Virus record (IMG/VR): IMGVR_UViG_3300038309_000043
Span: 1 to 36,615 of that record
DNA: 36,615 nt
Direction: 5' to 3' (one strand)
From: a virus
Positions within the stretch are counted from its first letter, which is position 1, and each line of letters begins with the position of its first letter. Made by a program: the position numbers and the translations under genes. A model generated the notes under the pieces. The model was not told the origin of the DNA, searched no databases, and saw only the letters and a list, made by a program, of their open reading frames with translations. Of the stretch, positions 1 through 6,814 are shown one piece after another.

Positions 1-1
1 G

Positions 2-301
2 TTGAATGCTCCAATAAGCAAGATCGCCCTTGAAAACCCGGTCGGCAGAATCAGCACCGCAATCAGGAAGCCGGATCAGAACATCCAGCCTTGGATGTTC
101 GGCGAAGATGCAAGCAAAAAAACCTGTTTATGGTTGAAAAACTTGCCGCTTCTGACACCGACCAAAATCATAAAAAAAGACAGGTATGCGAATCAAACCC
201 CATCCGGCCAAAACAACCTTGGCCCTTCCAAAGACAGATGGAAACTTCGGGCGATAACATACCAAGGCATTGCCGATGCAATGGCCGACCAGTGGGGATA
301 A
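2..301 (+). CDS. DNA cytosine methyltransferase-like protein, C-terminal end (partial)
   Basis: The reading frame is open at the left window edge and stops at 301, so this is only the last ~99 residues. The segments ALENPVGRIST, KPDQNIQPWMFGE, CLWLKNLPLLTPT and ITYQGIADAMADQWG are what I recall from the C-terminus of phage DNA (cytosine-5) methyltransferase-like proteins. Catalytic motifs would lie upstream, outside the window. Such enzymes can protect phage DNA from host restriction. Family assignment is from memory of these motifs, not from an alignment. Confidence 0.65.
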   Translation: MNAPISKIALENPVGRISTAIRKPDQNIQPWMFGEDASKKTCLWLKNLPLLTPTKIIKKDRYANQTPSGQNNLGPSKDRWKLRAITYQGIADAMADQWG

Positions 302-346
302 CAACACCCGCCCGGCGACGACAGGCCGAGCTTGAAAGGTAGGGCT

Positions 347-523
347 ATGATCGACTACGAAAAAAAACCAGGAAGGATCAGCGTCCTTTTATACTGGAAC
401 CTGTTCGGCCACATAGAAACAGACGGTGAAGTTAAATATGTCCCGAAGGGCTCAAGTGGCAACGGCAGGGTGTTTAAAAGCGTTGCACAATGCAAGCGCT
501 GGATCGAAACGGGGGAAGCATGA
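347..523 (+). CDS. small hypothetical protein (58 aa)
   Basis: I do not recognise it. The protein begins MIDYEKKPGRIS and is basic, with aromatic residues (LLYWNLFGHIE) and a C-terminal segment resembling a short surface domain (RVFKSVAQCKRWIE). I chose the ATG at 347 because AAAGGTAGGG lies just upstream; a TTG at 332 is in frame but has no such site. Its stop overlaps the next start (ATGA), so the two genes are probably translationally coupled in the early operon. Confidence 0.6.
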   Translation: MIDYEKKPGRISVLLYWNLFGHIETDGEVKYVPKGSSGNGRVFKSVAQCKRWIETGEA

Positions 524-672
524 AGATCAGACATGAAAGCAGATTCCGTCGCGCCATGCGGCGACTGGGCCGGTTTCTTGAATCCGACATGGCACTTTAT
601 GTCACAATCGCAATCGGCCTGTGCGCCGTCGCCTTTGCGGTGTATGCGCGTTTTATTGAACCGACATTTTAA
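520..672 (+). CDS. small single-pass membrane protein (50 aa)
   Basis: The protein has an arginine-rich N-terminus (KIRHESRFRRAMRRLGRF) followed by one hydrophobic helix at about residues 24-43 (MALYVTIAIGLCAVAFAVYA). The positive charges before the helix suggest N-in topology. The start ATG overlaps the preceding stop in ATGA and has GGGGGAAG upstream. Function is unknown; small membrane proteins are common in early phage operons. Confidence 0.6.
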   Translation: MKIRHESRFRRAMRRLGRFLESDMALYVTIAIGLCAVAFAVYARFIEPTF

Positions 673-685
673 GAAAGGGGAAAGC

Positions 686-1060
686 ATGGGAAAAGTATCA
701 GAATCAATTTATTCAGACGAAGATGTTGTTATCCCAATGGCAGATGTTCAACACATTGAGAAAAAATATCACACCTGCGACCTGACCAATGGAACAAAAA
801 AGGGCGATTTGCTTGGAGCGATTGTCGTTACAAAGCACACCCGGTGGGATATGGAGGCCGACTGTTGGGCTAACAATATTTGGTTGTCGGCTAAACAAGT
901 GTCTACGTTTTTAAGGGCTTGGTGCGAATATCGCTACGAACTTGAAAAAGACACTTGTGATGGCACAGGCCACGATGGTAGTGGAATCAACCTTAATCCC
1001 CTTGCCAGCATACAACTGTATGCCTGCGGCTTTGGTCGGTGCGGGCTGGGGAGGATGTGA
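686..1060 (+). CDS. hypothetical early protein (124 aa)
   Basis: Not recognised. The protein begins MGKVSESIYSDEDVV and has scattered cysteines and tryptophans (CDLTNGTKKGD; WDMEADCWANNIWLS) but no clear domain. The start has a strong ribosome site (AAAGGGGAAAGC) at 674-684. Its TGA stop shares a base with the next ATG (TGATG at 1058-1062), so it is coupled to the following gene. Confidence 0.6.
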   Translation: MGKVSESIYSDEDVVIPMADVQHIEKKYHTCDLTNGTKKGDLLGAIVVTKHTRWDMEADCWANNIWLSAKQVSTFLRAWCEYRYELEKDTCDGTGHDGSGINLNPLASIQLYACGFGRCGLGRM

Positions 1061-1416
1061 TGATAAAACTTGACCGAAACGAAATACTGGTTGACGAAGG
1101 GCTTCAGATTGTCCTTGTTTACGACGACACCGACGAAGCCCTTGAAGTTTACCGGGCAACCATTTTAGGCAAGGAATGCCCGAAGCCCATAGTTGACGCC
1201 CTGGTCGCACATTACAACGACTGCGACGGATCGGGCCAGTGGGTTTATGACCGCTGTTATGATAATGAGCAGGAACACGCCCGGAACGCCGCTGAATACG
1301 CGGCCGAATCAGCCGCCGAAGCAAGGGCCGAACAGCGTCAGCGCGAAATACAGTCAAGCCCCCTGTTCGAGCTTGGCGTGTCCCTGGGCCGTCTTTACCA
1401 GAACCTTCATTCCTGA
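1060..1416 (+). CDS. hypothetical acidic protein (118 aa)
   Basis: Not recognised. It starts at the TGATG junction with the upstream gene. The N-terminal half looks like a small alpha/beta domain (IKLDRNEILVDEGLQIVLVYDD). Residues ~78-98 are alanine- and glutamate-rich and predicted helical (NAAEYAAESAAEARAEQRQRE). It lies directly before the RecE-like exonuclease gene with an 11-base gap, so co-expression with the recombination module is likely. Confidence 0.6.
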   Translation: MIKLDRNEILVDEGLQIVLVYDDTDEALEVYRATILGKECPKPIVDALVAHYNDCDGSGQWVYDRCYDNEQEHARNAAEYAAESAAEARAEQRQREIQSSPLFELGVSLGRLYQNLHS

Positions 1417-1427
1417 AAGGGGGAATC

Positions 1428-2246
1428 ATGAAGCCCGGAATTTATAACGGCATACCGAACGAAGAATACCACCGCGGCCAGGACTGGCGCGACATGATGA
1501 ATGCATCATCCTTGAAACACTTGCGGCGGTCAGCGGCCCACTATCTCGCGGCAAAGGAAAACCCGATTGACCCGACACCGGCCATGATCCTTGGTTCGCT
1601 TGTCCATTGCGCGGTTCTGGAACCCGAACGCTTCGCCGCTGAAACGATCCTGCAACCCGAAAAGTTCGACAGGCGAACGAAAGCCGGGAAAGAAGCGGCG
1701 GCAGAATTTGAGGCAAGGGCAGAAGGCAAAACGGTCTTGACCGTAGATCAGGACGCAATCTGCACCGGCATAATCAACAGCTTGTTTTCAGGTAGACACG
1801 AAACTGCCCGCAAACTTCTTGAAGGCGGCAAGCCTGAAGTTTCTTTCGCATGGGAGGACGCCATGACCGGCCAGATGTCAAAATGCCGGGTTGACTGGTT
1901 ACGGTCGGACAATATCATGGTGGAGCTGAAAAGCACGGCAGACGCAAGCCACAAGGCATTCATGCGGCAATGTGCGAACCTTGACTATGACCTGTCGGCG
2001 GCATGGTATCGTGGCGGCGTAAAGGCCGTGACCGGGGAAAAGATGGACTATGTTTTTATCGTGGTGGAAACATCGGCACCGTTTGAAATTGCGGTTTATA
2101 CCCCGGACGACGCCTTCATCGAAAACGGCAAGGCAAAGATCAGGCAAGCCCTGGAAACCTACACGAAAGCCAAGGAAAGCGGCATTTTCGCCGGATACGC
2201 CGACGAAGTCACCGAACTGGAACTGCCGCCCTGGGCGTATGTTTAA
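1428..2246 (+). CDS. RecE-like PD-(D/E)XK exonuclease (DUF3799 type)
   Basis: Likely a 5'-3' double-strand DNA exonuclease that makes single-stranded tails for the RecT partner encoded at 2835. Visible features of the 272-residue protein: an N-terminal motif (GIYNGIPNEEYHRG) typical of the family, an early helix containing GSLVHCAVLEP with H60, then E137 (PEVSF), D156 (CRVDWLRSD) and the ELK triad at E166/K168, with a later Tyr/Gln region (Q181, Y188). This matches the PD-(D/E)XK order of phage RecE/YqaJ-like nucleases. GAAAGGGGGAATC precedes the ATG. Confidence 0.82.
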   Translation: MKPGIYNGIPNEEYHRGQDWRDMMNASSLKHLRRSAAHYLAAKENPIDPTPAMILGSLVHCAVLEPERFAAETILQPEKFDRRTKAGKEAAAEFEARAEGKTVLTVDQDAICTGIINSLFSGRHETARKLLEGGKPEVSFAWEDAMTGQMSKCRVDWLRSDNIMVELKSTADASHKAFMRQCANLDYDLSAAWYRGGVKAVTGEKMDYVFIVVETSAPFEIAVYTPDDAFIENGKAKIRQALETYTKAKESGIFAGYADEVTELELPPWAYV

Positions 2247-2270
2247 ACATCCAAAGAAAGGGGAAAGATT

Positions 2271-2807
2271 ATGGTTTTCTCGTTTACAGTAGACACAGAC
2301 CACATGAACGGCGAGTATGATTTTGAAGAAATTTTCAACGATGCACTCAAGGATGCTGTTTTTGAACGGTGCAAGGAAAAACTGACCGGCAAAGCTTTTG
2401 AGTCATTGTCGGCACTGACAGCAGACACGGTTGTTGCTCAAATCAAGCTGAAGATGGAAAACTTTTTGACAGAAGATATAGCCATATCTGACGGATGGGG
2501 CAAGCCGACATTTGTCGGAAGCATTGAAGACCTAATCAAGAAGCGGTTTGATGATGTTTTACTTCGAAGCGTTGACGGCAACGGCAAAACCATATCTGGT
2601 TGTACGTCTGCACAAAAAACATGGATCGAATGGAGGATAGAATCTATCCTTACAAAAGGACTTCAAGACCACATCGAAAACGCAAAGAAGAACATCCTTA
2701 ACACTGTTTGTCGGCAGATGAAAGACACGATTGCCGAATTTAAAGACAAGGCCATCAAGGATCAGGTTGATTCAGCCTTCGCCAGCATGTTGAAACAGGC
2801 CAAATAA
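2271..2807 (+). CDS. hypothetical protein between exonuclease and RecT (178 aa)
   Basis: Not recognised. The protein is mostly helical and charged, with an acidic N-terminal part (EYDFEEIFNDALKDAVFERC), a region with FLTEDIAISDGWGKPTF, and a lysine-rich helical C-terminus. AAAGGGGAAAG precedes the ATG. Its position between the two recombination genes suggests a role in recombination or single-strand handling, but no motif supports this directly. Confidence 0.6.
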   Translation: MVFSFTVDTDHMNGEYDFEEIFNDALKDAVFERCKEKLTGKAFESLSALTADTVVAQIKLKMENFLTEDIAISDGWGKPTFVGSIEDLIKKRFDDVLLRSVDGNGKTISGCTSAQKTWIEWRIESILTKGLQDHIENAKKNILNTVCRQMKDTIAEFKDKAIKDQVDSAFASMLKQAK

Positions 2808-2834
2808 TAATAAAAAAGGAAAGGAAACACCATC

Positions 2835-3740
2835 ATGACGAAAGACATTCAAAAAAGAACGCCGACGCCTGTTGAACGCCTGAAGTCGGCCCTTTCAGCC
2901 GACAGTGTGAAAGAACAGTTTTCGAACGCCCTTGCAGACAACGCGCCCATGTTTGTGGCGTCCCTGATCGACCTGTATGGCGGCGACAAGTACCTGCAAG
3001 AATGCGAACCCGGCGCCGTGATTATGGAGGCCCTGAAAGCCGCCACGCTCAAACTGCCGATCAATAAAAGTCTGGGCTTCGCCTATGTGATCCCGTACAA
3101 AAACAAAGGCAAACAGGAACCTCAGTTCCAGATCGGATACAAAGGATATATCCAGCTTGCCATGCGGACGGGCAAATATCGTTTCATCAACGCCGGGTCG
3201 GTTCTGGAGGGCGAAGTCAAAAAGCACGATAAGTTGTCCGGCGAATTGGAACTAGGCGAACCCATCGGCGACAAGGTGGTGGGATATTTCGCGTACCTGG
3301 AAACCATAAACGGCTTCAAGAAAACCCTTTACTGGACATCCGATCAAATGACGGCCCACGCCAAAAGGTTTTCGAAGTCCTTTTCCAAAGACTATTCGCC
3401 CTGGAAGTCCGACTTTGACTCTATGGCCCTGAAAACCATGCTCCGTGCGCTTCTTTCAAAATACGGCGTCATGTCCATTGAAATGAACACGGCTATTCAG
3501 TACGATTCAGCAGACGTCAAAACGGGCTTTTTTGAAAATGACCCCGGCGACGACAAGGCCAAGGCATTGACCGACAGAATAAAAAGCACCGGCAAGGGGC
3601 CAGATTCGACACAGGGCGCGCCCGAAGGCGGCCCCCAACCCACTTGCACCACAGTGGCCTGTGACGCCAATACGGAGGGAATCTGCCAGCATGGGTTCGT
3701 GCAGGGCGATGATGAGTGTGTGGCGTATCTTGATCAATAA
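2835..3740 (+). CDS. recT: RecT-family single-strand annealing protein
   Basis: RecT-type annealases coat single-stranded DNA and pair complementary strands for phage recombination. Signature stretches are present: ALAATLKLP-like EALKAATLKLPINKSLGFAY (residues ~65-84), QFQIGYKGYIQLAMRTGKY (~97-115), and SPWKSDFDSMALKTMLR near residue 190. The gene pairs with the upstream RecE-like exonuclease. At 301 residues it is somewhat longer than the ~270 of E. coli RecT. The extra C-terminal tail carries four cysteines plus a histidine (CTTVACDANTEGICQHG, later DDEC). AAGGAAACACC precedes the start. Confidence 0.9.
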   Translation: MTKDIQKRTPTPVERLKSALSADSVKEQFSNALADNAPMFVASLIDLYGGDKYLQECEPGAVIMEALKAATLKLPINKSLGFAYVIPYKNKGKQEPQFQIGYKGYIQLAMRTGKYRFINAGSVLEGEVKKHDKLSGELELGEPIGDKVVGYFAYLETINGFKKTLYWTSDQMTAHAKRFSKSFSKDYSPWKSDFDSMALKTMLRALLSKYGVMSIEMNTAIQYDSADVKTGFFENDPGDDKAKALTDRIKSTGKGPDSTQGAPEGGPQPTCTTVACDANTEGICQHGFVQGDDECVAYLDQ

Positions 3741-3820
3741 AACATGGATCAAAATCGAAAGAAAAGACGAAGGGTGAAGTTAACCCATAATTAATGGTCT
3801 TAAGATCGTGGAGAGGCACG

Positions 3821-4255
3821 ATGAAAGAGGGAATATTCCAGCGCAAGGGCAGCACACTGGTCCCGTTCGATGCGGAAACCCTTGAAGAGCTGAGGGAGTT
3901 TCACGAGAACCAGACGATTAGGTGCAAGCTGTACGGGGTCGAGAAGGACCGCTCATATATCCAGCTCAAGCTATACTGGCAGTGCTGCAAGCTGGTTGCG
4001 GCCAACAACGACGATCCTGAGTGGCAGACGAAGGATGCTGTTGACTTCCAGGTCCGTGTCGAGCTACGGTTCTACAAGCGGGACCGGATCAAGGTTATCG
4101 GCAATCAGGTTCTTTTTGAGCTTCGGTCAATATCATATAAGGAGCTGCCACACATTCAGGCATGTAATTATTTTGACAGGGCGCTGGATGTGATGAGCAA
4201 TAAGATAGGCGTCGATGTCAAGACGCTTACCAGAAACGCACAGGAGCAGGGATAA
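3821..4255 (+). CDS. DUF1367-like phage protein
   Basis: The 144-residue protein has the layout I recall for DUF1367 proteins, which sit in phage early/recombination regions: an N-terminal LVPFDAETLEELREFHENQ, a KLYWQCCKLVA helix, and a later LFELRSISYKELPHIQ segment. No enzymatic activity is established for that family as far as I know. The ATG at 3821 has GGAGAGG nine bases upstream and is preferred to the in-frame start at 3794. It lies 81 bases after recT. Confidence 0.5.
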   Translation: MKEGIFQRKGSTLVPFDAETLEELREFHENQTIRCKLYGVEKDRSYIQLKLYWQCCKLVAANNDDPEWQTKDAVDFQVRVELRFYKRDRIKVIGNQVLFELRSISYKELPHIQACNYFDRALDVMSNKIGVDVKTLTRNAQEQG

Positions 4256-4279
4256 CCAAACCCAAAAAGGAGAATGACC

Positions 4280-4654
4280 ATGAAAGAAGCATACGAAGCA
4301 GCATTAACAGAAATTCTCACGAGCGTTGTTCAGGCAAAAGATTTTATCGTAGCCCAGGTGCCGGATGTGGTTCAGCAGATCCTGGCATGGTATTCTACGT
4401 ATTATTTTATCATGTTCATTGTTGGGGTCCTGCTGATTTTCGGAATCGTAGCCCTGAACTATTATCAGTATAAACTTTGCAAAAAGAACTGGGATAAAAT
4501 TTCCGATGCAGGAGCGCAGCCGGGTTTTATGTTGAATTTATTTCAGCTTCTTTGGGGTATCCCACTTTCAGGGACACTTAACCTCCAATGGTTAAAGATA
4601 TGGATAGCTCCGAAGTTGTGGTTGATCGAATTTGCGGCTGGGCTGACAAAGTAA
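4280..4654 (+). CDS. hypothetical inner-membrane protein (124 aa)
   Basis: It has one clear transmembrane helix at about residues 42-64 (YYFIMFIVGVLLIFGIVALN) and a hydrophobic C-terminal third (NLFQLLWGIPLSG, WIAPKLWLIEFAAG) that could hold one or two more. The start at 4280 is preferred to the ATG at 4274, which lies almost on top of the AAAAAGGAG ribosome site. The stop overlaps the next start as TAATG. Function unknown. Confidence 0.65.
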   Translation: MKEAYEAALTEILTSVVQAKDFIVAQVPDVVQQILAWYSTYYFIMFIVGVLLIFGIVALNYYQYKLCKKNWDKISDAGAQPGFMLNLFQLLWGIPLSGTLNLQWLKIWIAPKLWLIEFAAGLTK

Positions 4655-4956
4655 TGCCACCCTACCCCAAAAGCCCCCGCGTCTCCCTGCCAGGATACCT
4701 GATCTGGCTACGCGATAAGCCCTGTGCTGCGTGCGGGAAGGTGCCTTGGGGTGATTACTTGAGCATAGCTGCTCATCAGAATGAGCCGGGCATGTCGGGC
4801 ACGGCATACAAGATTGACGACACCAAGACATTGCCGGTATGTAATGGTTGCCACGCAAAGGAGCATCGAGGCATTGACATCTGGAAGGGTAAGAATAAGG
4901 ATAAAATGATGCTGGATAATTTAACTGAGTTTTTACGTGGGAAAAAGATCAAATGA
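4654..4956 (+). CDS. HNH/zinc-finger phage nuclease-like protein (Ref/DUF968-like)
   Basis: The 100-residue protein carries paired metal-binding motifs: C24-x2-C27 (CAACGK), H41 (AAHQ), then C63-x2-C66-H67 and H71 (PVCNGCHAKEH). This is the arrangement of HNH/treble-clef proteins such as phage Ref or DUF968 recombination nucleases, often encoded beside recombination genes as here. The start ATG is at the TAATG junction with the membrane-protein gene; an upstream in-frame start at 4588 would force a 67-base overlap. The first His of a strict HNH is not obvious, so activity is uncertain. Confidence 0.6.
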   Translation: MPPYPKSPRVSLPGYLIWLRDKPCAACGKVPWGDYLSIAAHQNEPGMSGTAYKIDDTKTLPVCNGCHAKEHRGIDIWKGKNKDKMMLDNLTEFLRGKKIK

Positions 4957-4990
4957 ACCCACACTAAACCAAACCAGAAAGGAAACGATC

Positions 4991-5356
4991 ATGACAGACA
5001 CAGGAAAAAAGGCAGTAGAAAAAGAGTTCACGAAGGAATATGTCAAGTACTTTTTCACCGAAGAAGAACGCCGCGACCTGGCGACCGAGCTTGCACAAAA
5101 GGTGTCGGACCAGCAGATTGCCGAAGATGAAAAAAAGGCGATCATGTCAGACCTGAAAAGCAAGATTGACTCTTTGGCCGCGCAATCAAACAGCCTGGCA
5201 ACACGCCTGAACAGCGGGTATGAAATGCGGCACATAAAGTGCGAAGTCATAAAGGACTTCAAGAATGGCCGGGTCCAGCACATGCGAACCGACACTGGCG
5301 AAATTGTGCGTGACCGGAAAATGACAGACGAAGACCGGCAGTTGAAAGTCGTCTAG
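4991..5356 (+). CDS. hypothetical coiled-coil protein (121 aa)
   Basis: Not recognised. The highly charged helical protein runs from TDTGKKAVEKEFTKEY through a heptad-like segment (SDLKSKIDSLAAQSNSLATRL), then a short beta-like end (CEVIKDFKNGRVQHMRTD). The start at 4991 has AGAAAGGAAACGATC upstream; the in-frame ATG at 4937 overlaps the previous gene. It is the last gene before a strong terminator, so it closes the early recombination operon. Confidence 0.65.
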   Translation: MTDTGKKAVEKEFTKEYVKYFFTEEERRDLATELAQKVSDQQIAEDEKKAIMSDLKSKIDSLAAQSNSLATRLNSGYEMRHIKCEVIKDFKNGRVQHMRTDTGEIVRDRKMTDEDRQLKVV

Positions 5357-5375
5357 GGCAGAACAACCAAATCTT

Positions 5376-5429
5376 GCCCGGCTCCTGGCCCTTCCTTTTC
5401 CCCTTTCGTATTCCGGGGGCCGGGCTTTT
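5376..5429 (+). terminator. rho-independent terminator of the recombination operon
   Basis: GCCCGGC at 5376-5382 pairs with GCCGGGC at 5419-5425 and is followed by TTTT. It separates the recombination operon from the cassette region, implying that the cassettes need their own promoter or read-through. Confidence 0.75.
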
Positions 5430-5486
5430 AAAAGGTGCGGCGCATGTGAATAGTTATATAGAATCTATCTAATTTAATTGTTATGG
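5430..5486 (+). promoter_or_regulatory. left boundary of the cassette array, possible attI-like/promoter segment
   Basis: This AT-rich stretch after the terminator contains ATAGAaTCTAT at 5458-5468 and two GTTAT-containing sites, GTTATAT (5453-5459) and GTTATGG (5480-5486). The second is the probable insertion point: the 11 bases from 5480 pair with the R'' arm of the first attC (5632-5642). TATATA/TATCTA boxes could drive the cassettes, but I cannot define a convincing -35/-10 pair. Confidence 0.4.
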
Positions 5487-5492
5487 TGTCTT

Positions 5493-5711
5493 ATGGAAAT
5501 TAAACTTTTAAACAAAAACCACCACGGCTTGTTTTTCTCTGTTCATAGGTTTTGGAAAGGTGTTTATATCCATCTTCCATTTAAAAGCAAAACATATACG
5601 TTTAGACTTTTCCTGTTTGGCTTTGACTGGTGGCACCATAACAACCGCATTCACGCGGACCGGGCTAACCGTCCGGCTTCCGGTGAATGCCCAACAGCGC
5701 CCGGCCAGTGA
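5493..5711 (+). CDS. cassette 1 protein, small aromatic/basic hypothetical (72 aa)
   Basis: Not recognised. The body (MEIKLLNKNHHGLFFSVHRF to LFGFDWWHHN) is rich in aromatic and basic residues and predicted beta-strand. The last ~24 residues, from the second N of HHNN onward, are encoded by the attC1 site itself, as seen in many integron cassettes. The ATG is only 6 bases after GTTATGG with no clear ribosome site; a TTG at 5478 is the in-frame alternative but would lie outside the cassette. Expression is therefore uncertain. Confidence 0.5.
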   Translation: MEIKLLNKNHHGLFFSVHRFWKGVYIHLPFKSKTYTFRLFLFGFDWWHHNNRIHADRANRPASGECPTAPGQ

Positions 5712-5726
5712 TGCGGGGCGTTATAT
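5636..5726 (+). repeat. attC1 (integron-type recombination site)
   Basis: R'' CCATAAC at 5636-5642 and R' GTTATAT at 5720-5726. Between them, CCGCATTCAC (5645-5654) pairs with GTGATGCGG (5708-5716), leaving one T unpaired on the left arm. An inner stem pairs CCGGGC (5660-5665) with GCCCGG (5699-5704). R''/R' ends, imperfect arms with single extrahelical bases and a variable loop are the defining features of attC. Confidence 0.75.
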
Positions 5727-5748
5727 CGCAACTTAAAAGGAGGCAAAA

Positions 5749-5979
5749 ATGCAGGTAATGAGCCCGGAAGAAGAAGTAATTTTCAGTAAAATGTTTGAAA
5801 CCAAAGATCAAATGGAAGCGGCGAGGGAAAGCATGCAGGCCCAAGAGGAATTCAAGGATTGCACGTTTCACACATCCGCATTGCCCGTGGTGGGGGAGGT
5901 GGTTGAGATCAAAGGGTTGAGGTTTCGTTGCTCAAACGTATCCGTAAAAAAGGGGTATGTCGGCTTTCATATTCTTTAG
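5749..5979 (+). CDS. cassette 2 protein, hypothetical (76 aa)
   Basis: Not recognised. The N-terminal half is acidic and helical (SPEEEVIFSKMFETKDQMEAA), and the C-terminal half is predicted beta (VVGEVVEIKGLRFRCSNVSV, GYVGFHIL). AAAAGGAGGCAAAA gives an excellent ribosome site 23 bases after the attC1 cut, the usual cassette arrangement. The stop lies 4 bases before the start of the attC2 R'' arm. Cassette proteins are often strain-specific orphans, so lack of recognition is unsurprising. Confidence 0.65.
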   Translation: MQVMSPEEEVIFSKMFETKDQMEAARESMQAQEEFKDCTFHTSALPVVGEVVEIKGLRFRCSNVSVKKGYVGFHIL

Positions 5980-5983
5980 CGGC

Positions 5984-6043
5984 GTTGCGATATAACCAAC
6001 GGGTGGTTGGGACGCTCCGCGCCCCACACCCTTGGCGTTATAT
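5984..6043 (+). repeat. attC2 (integron-type recombination site, ~60 bp)
   Basis: The extended R'' arm GTTGCGATATAAC (5984-5996) and R' GTTATAT (6037-6043) flank arms CCAAcGGGTGgTtGGG and CCCCACACCCTTGG, which pair with single unpaired bases on the left arm. The R'' arm is a perfect 13-base complement of GTTATATCGCAAC at 5720-5732, the start of the same cassette. Positions 6000-6041 are identical to 6953-6994 in attC4. Confidence 0.85.
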
Positions 6044-6064
6044 TGCATGGCTTAAGGAGGAAGC

Positions 6065-6259
6065 ATGGAAGAATTAAAACCGTGTCCGTTTTGTGGAAGC
6101 GAAGCGAGGCTATGGCGTGATTATTATTTTAGCCCGATCTGTAAATTTTATAAAGTCGGATGCAAAAAAGGATGTGTATGGATGCCGCCGGCACAAAGTA
6201 AATCATTTACCACCAAAGACGCGGCGGTCAAAGCATGGAACCGCCGCCATGCAACCTAA
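6065..6259 (+). CDS. cassette 3: Lar-family restriction alleviation-like protein
   Basis: The 64-residue zinc-ribbon protein has the Lar-family pattern: LKPCPFCGSEA (C7, C10), VGCKKGC (C33, C37) and a C-terminal DAAVKAWNRR. The Rac-prophage Lar protein is known to relieve type I restriction by stimulating modification; many phage Lar-like proteins share only the fold. AAGGAGG precedes the ATG. The stop codon TAA sits inside the R'' arm of attC3. Together with the methyltransferase-like gene at the left edge it suggests an anti-restriction theme. Function is inferred from family. Confidence 0.75.
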   Translation: MEELKPCPFCGSEARLWRDYYFSPICKFYKVGCKKGCVWMPPAQSKSFTTKDAAVKAWNRRHAT

Positions 6260-6386
6260 CAACTCATTCGTGTGGGACTGGCGGGGCCGAAGCCCTTGCG
6301 GTGAAGGGTAATAATAATGGTCGGATGGAATCCGCACGTCTGGCTGAATAGACGCCACCGCCAGCCCCACATTTCAACCGTTATGC
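6254..6386 (+). repeat. attC3 (long integron-type recombination site, ~133 bp)
   Basis: R'' ACCTAAC (6254-6260, matching RYYYAAC) and R' GTTATGC (6380-6386, the R' form of Vibrio cholerae VCRs). TGTGGGACTGGCGG (6271-6284) pairs with CCGCCAGCCCCACA (6359-6372) with one mismatch. The outer arm GCCATGCAACCTAAC (6246-6260) matches 13 of 15 bases of the complement of this cassette's start at 6037-6051. The ~75-base loop holds small hairpins. Length is within the known attC range. Confidence 0.75.
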
Positions 6387-6403
6387 AGAAAAAGGAGGTA
6401 GTA

Positions 6404-6814
6404 ATGATTACAAACAAGTACGGAGTCAACCGAACGCTGTGGGCCAAAATGAGCGACACCGCTCAACTTATTTTTAATGACGTCTATGTGAATGTCTTGA
6501 ACCAAGACGGTATGATACATCCCGCAGCAGTTAAGCAGTCCGCCGAAGAATGGCAAACAGTTGCCCACAATGCTGCGTGTTATGCGGCTTGGGCATACGA
6601 TGAGCGAATGCCTAAATCTTGGCAGAAAGAACGGCATGAGGCCGTTATTGATGCATTTAAAAACGAAGCGGGGCGTTGGCATGCTCGGCTTTCAGCGGCG
6701 GATTTTAAGGATGGATCGGCTATCTATGAGTCAATGGCCAAAAAAACCAGAAAAGCTGCAATAAATGATTGTGAGTGTGCGGCGGCCCACCTTAATTGGG
6801 TGATTGTAGGTTAA
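6404..6814 (+). CDS. cassette 4 protein, hypothetical (136 aa)
   Basis: Not recognised. The protein is predominantly helical and alanine-rich (WQTVAHNAACYAAWAYDE, DCECAAAHLNWV) with many tryptophans and no membrane segment. The start at 6404 has AAAGGAGG upstream and lies 24 bases after the attC3 cut; the in-frame start at 6317 lies inside attC3 and is unlikely. Unlike cassettes 1-3, a 128-base structured stretch separates its stop from the clear attC. Confidence 0.65.
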   Translation: MITNKYGVNRTLWAKMSDTAQLIFNDVYVNVLNQDGMIHPAAVKQSAEEWQTVAHNAACYAAWAYDERMPKSWQKERHEAVIDAFKNEAGRWHARLSAADFKDGSAIYESMAKKTRKAAINDCECAAAHLNWVIVG

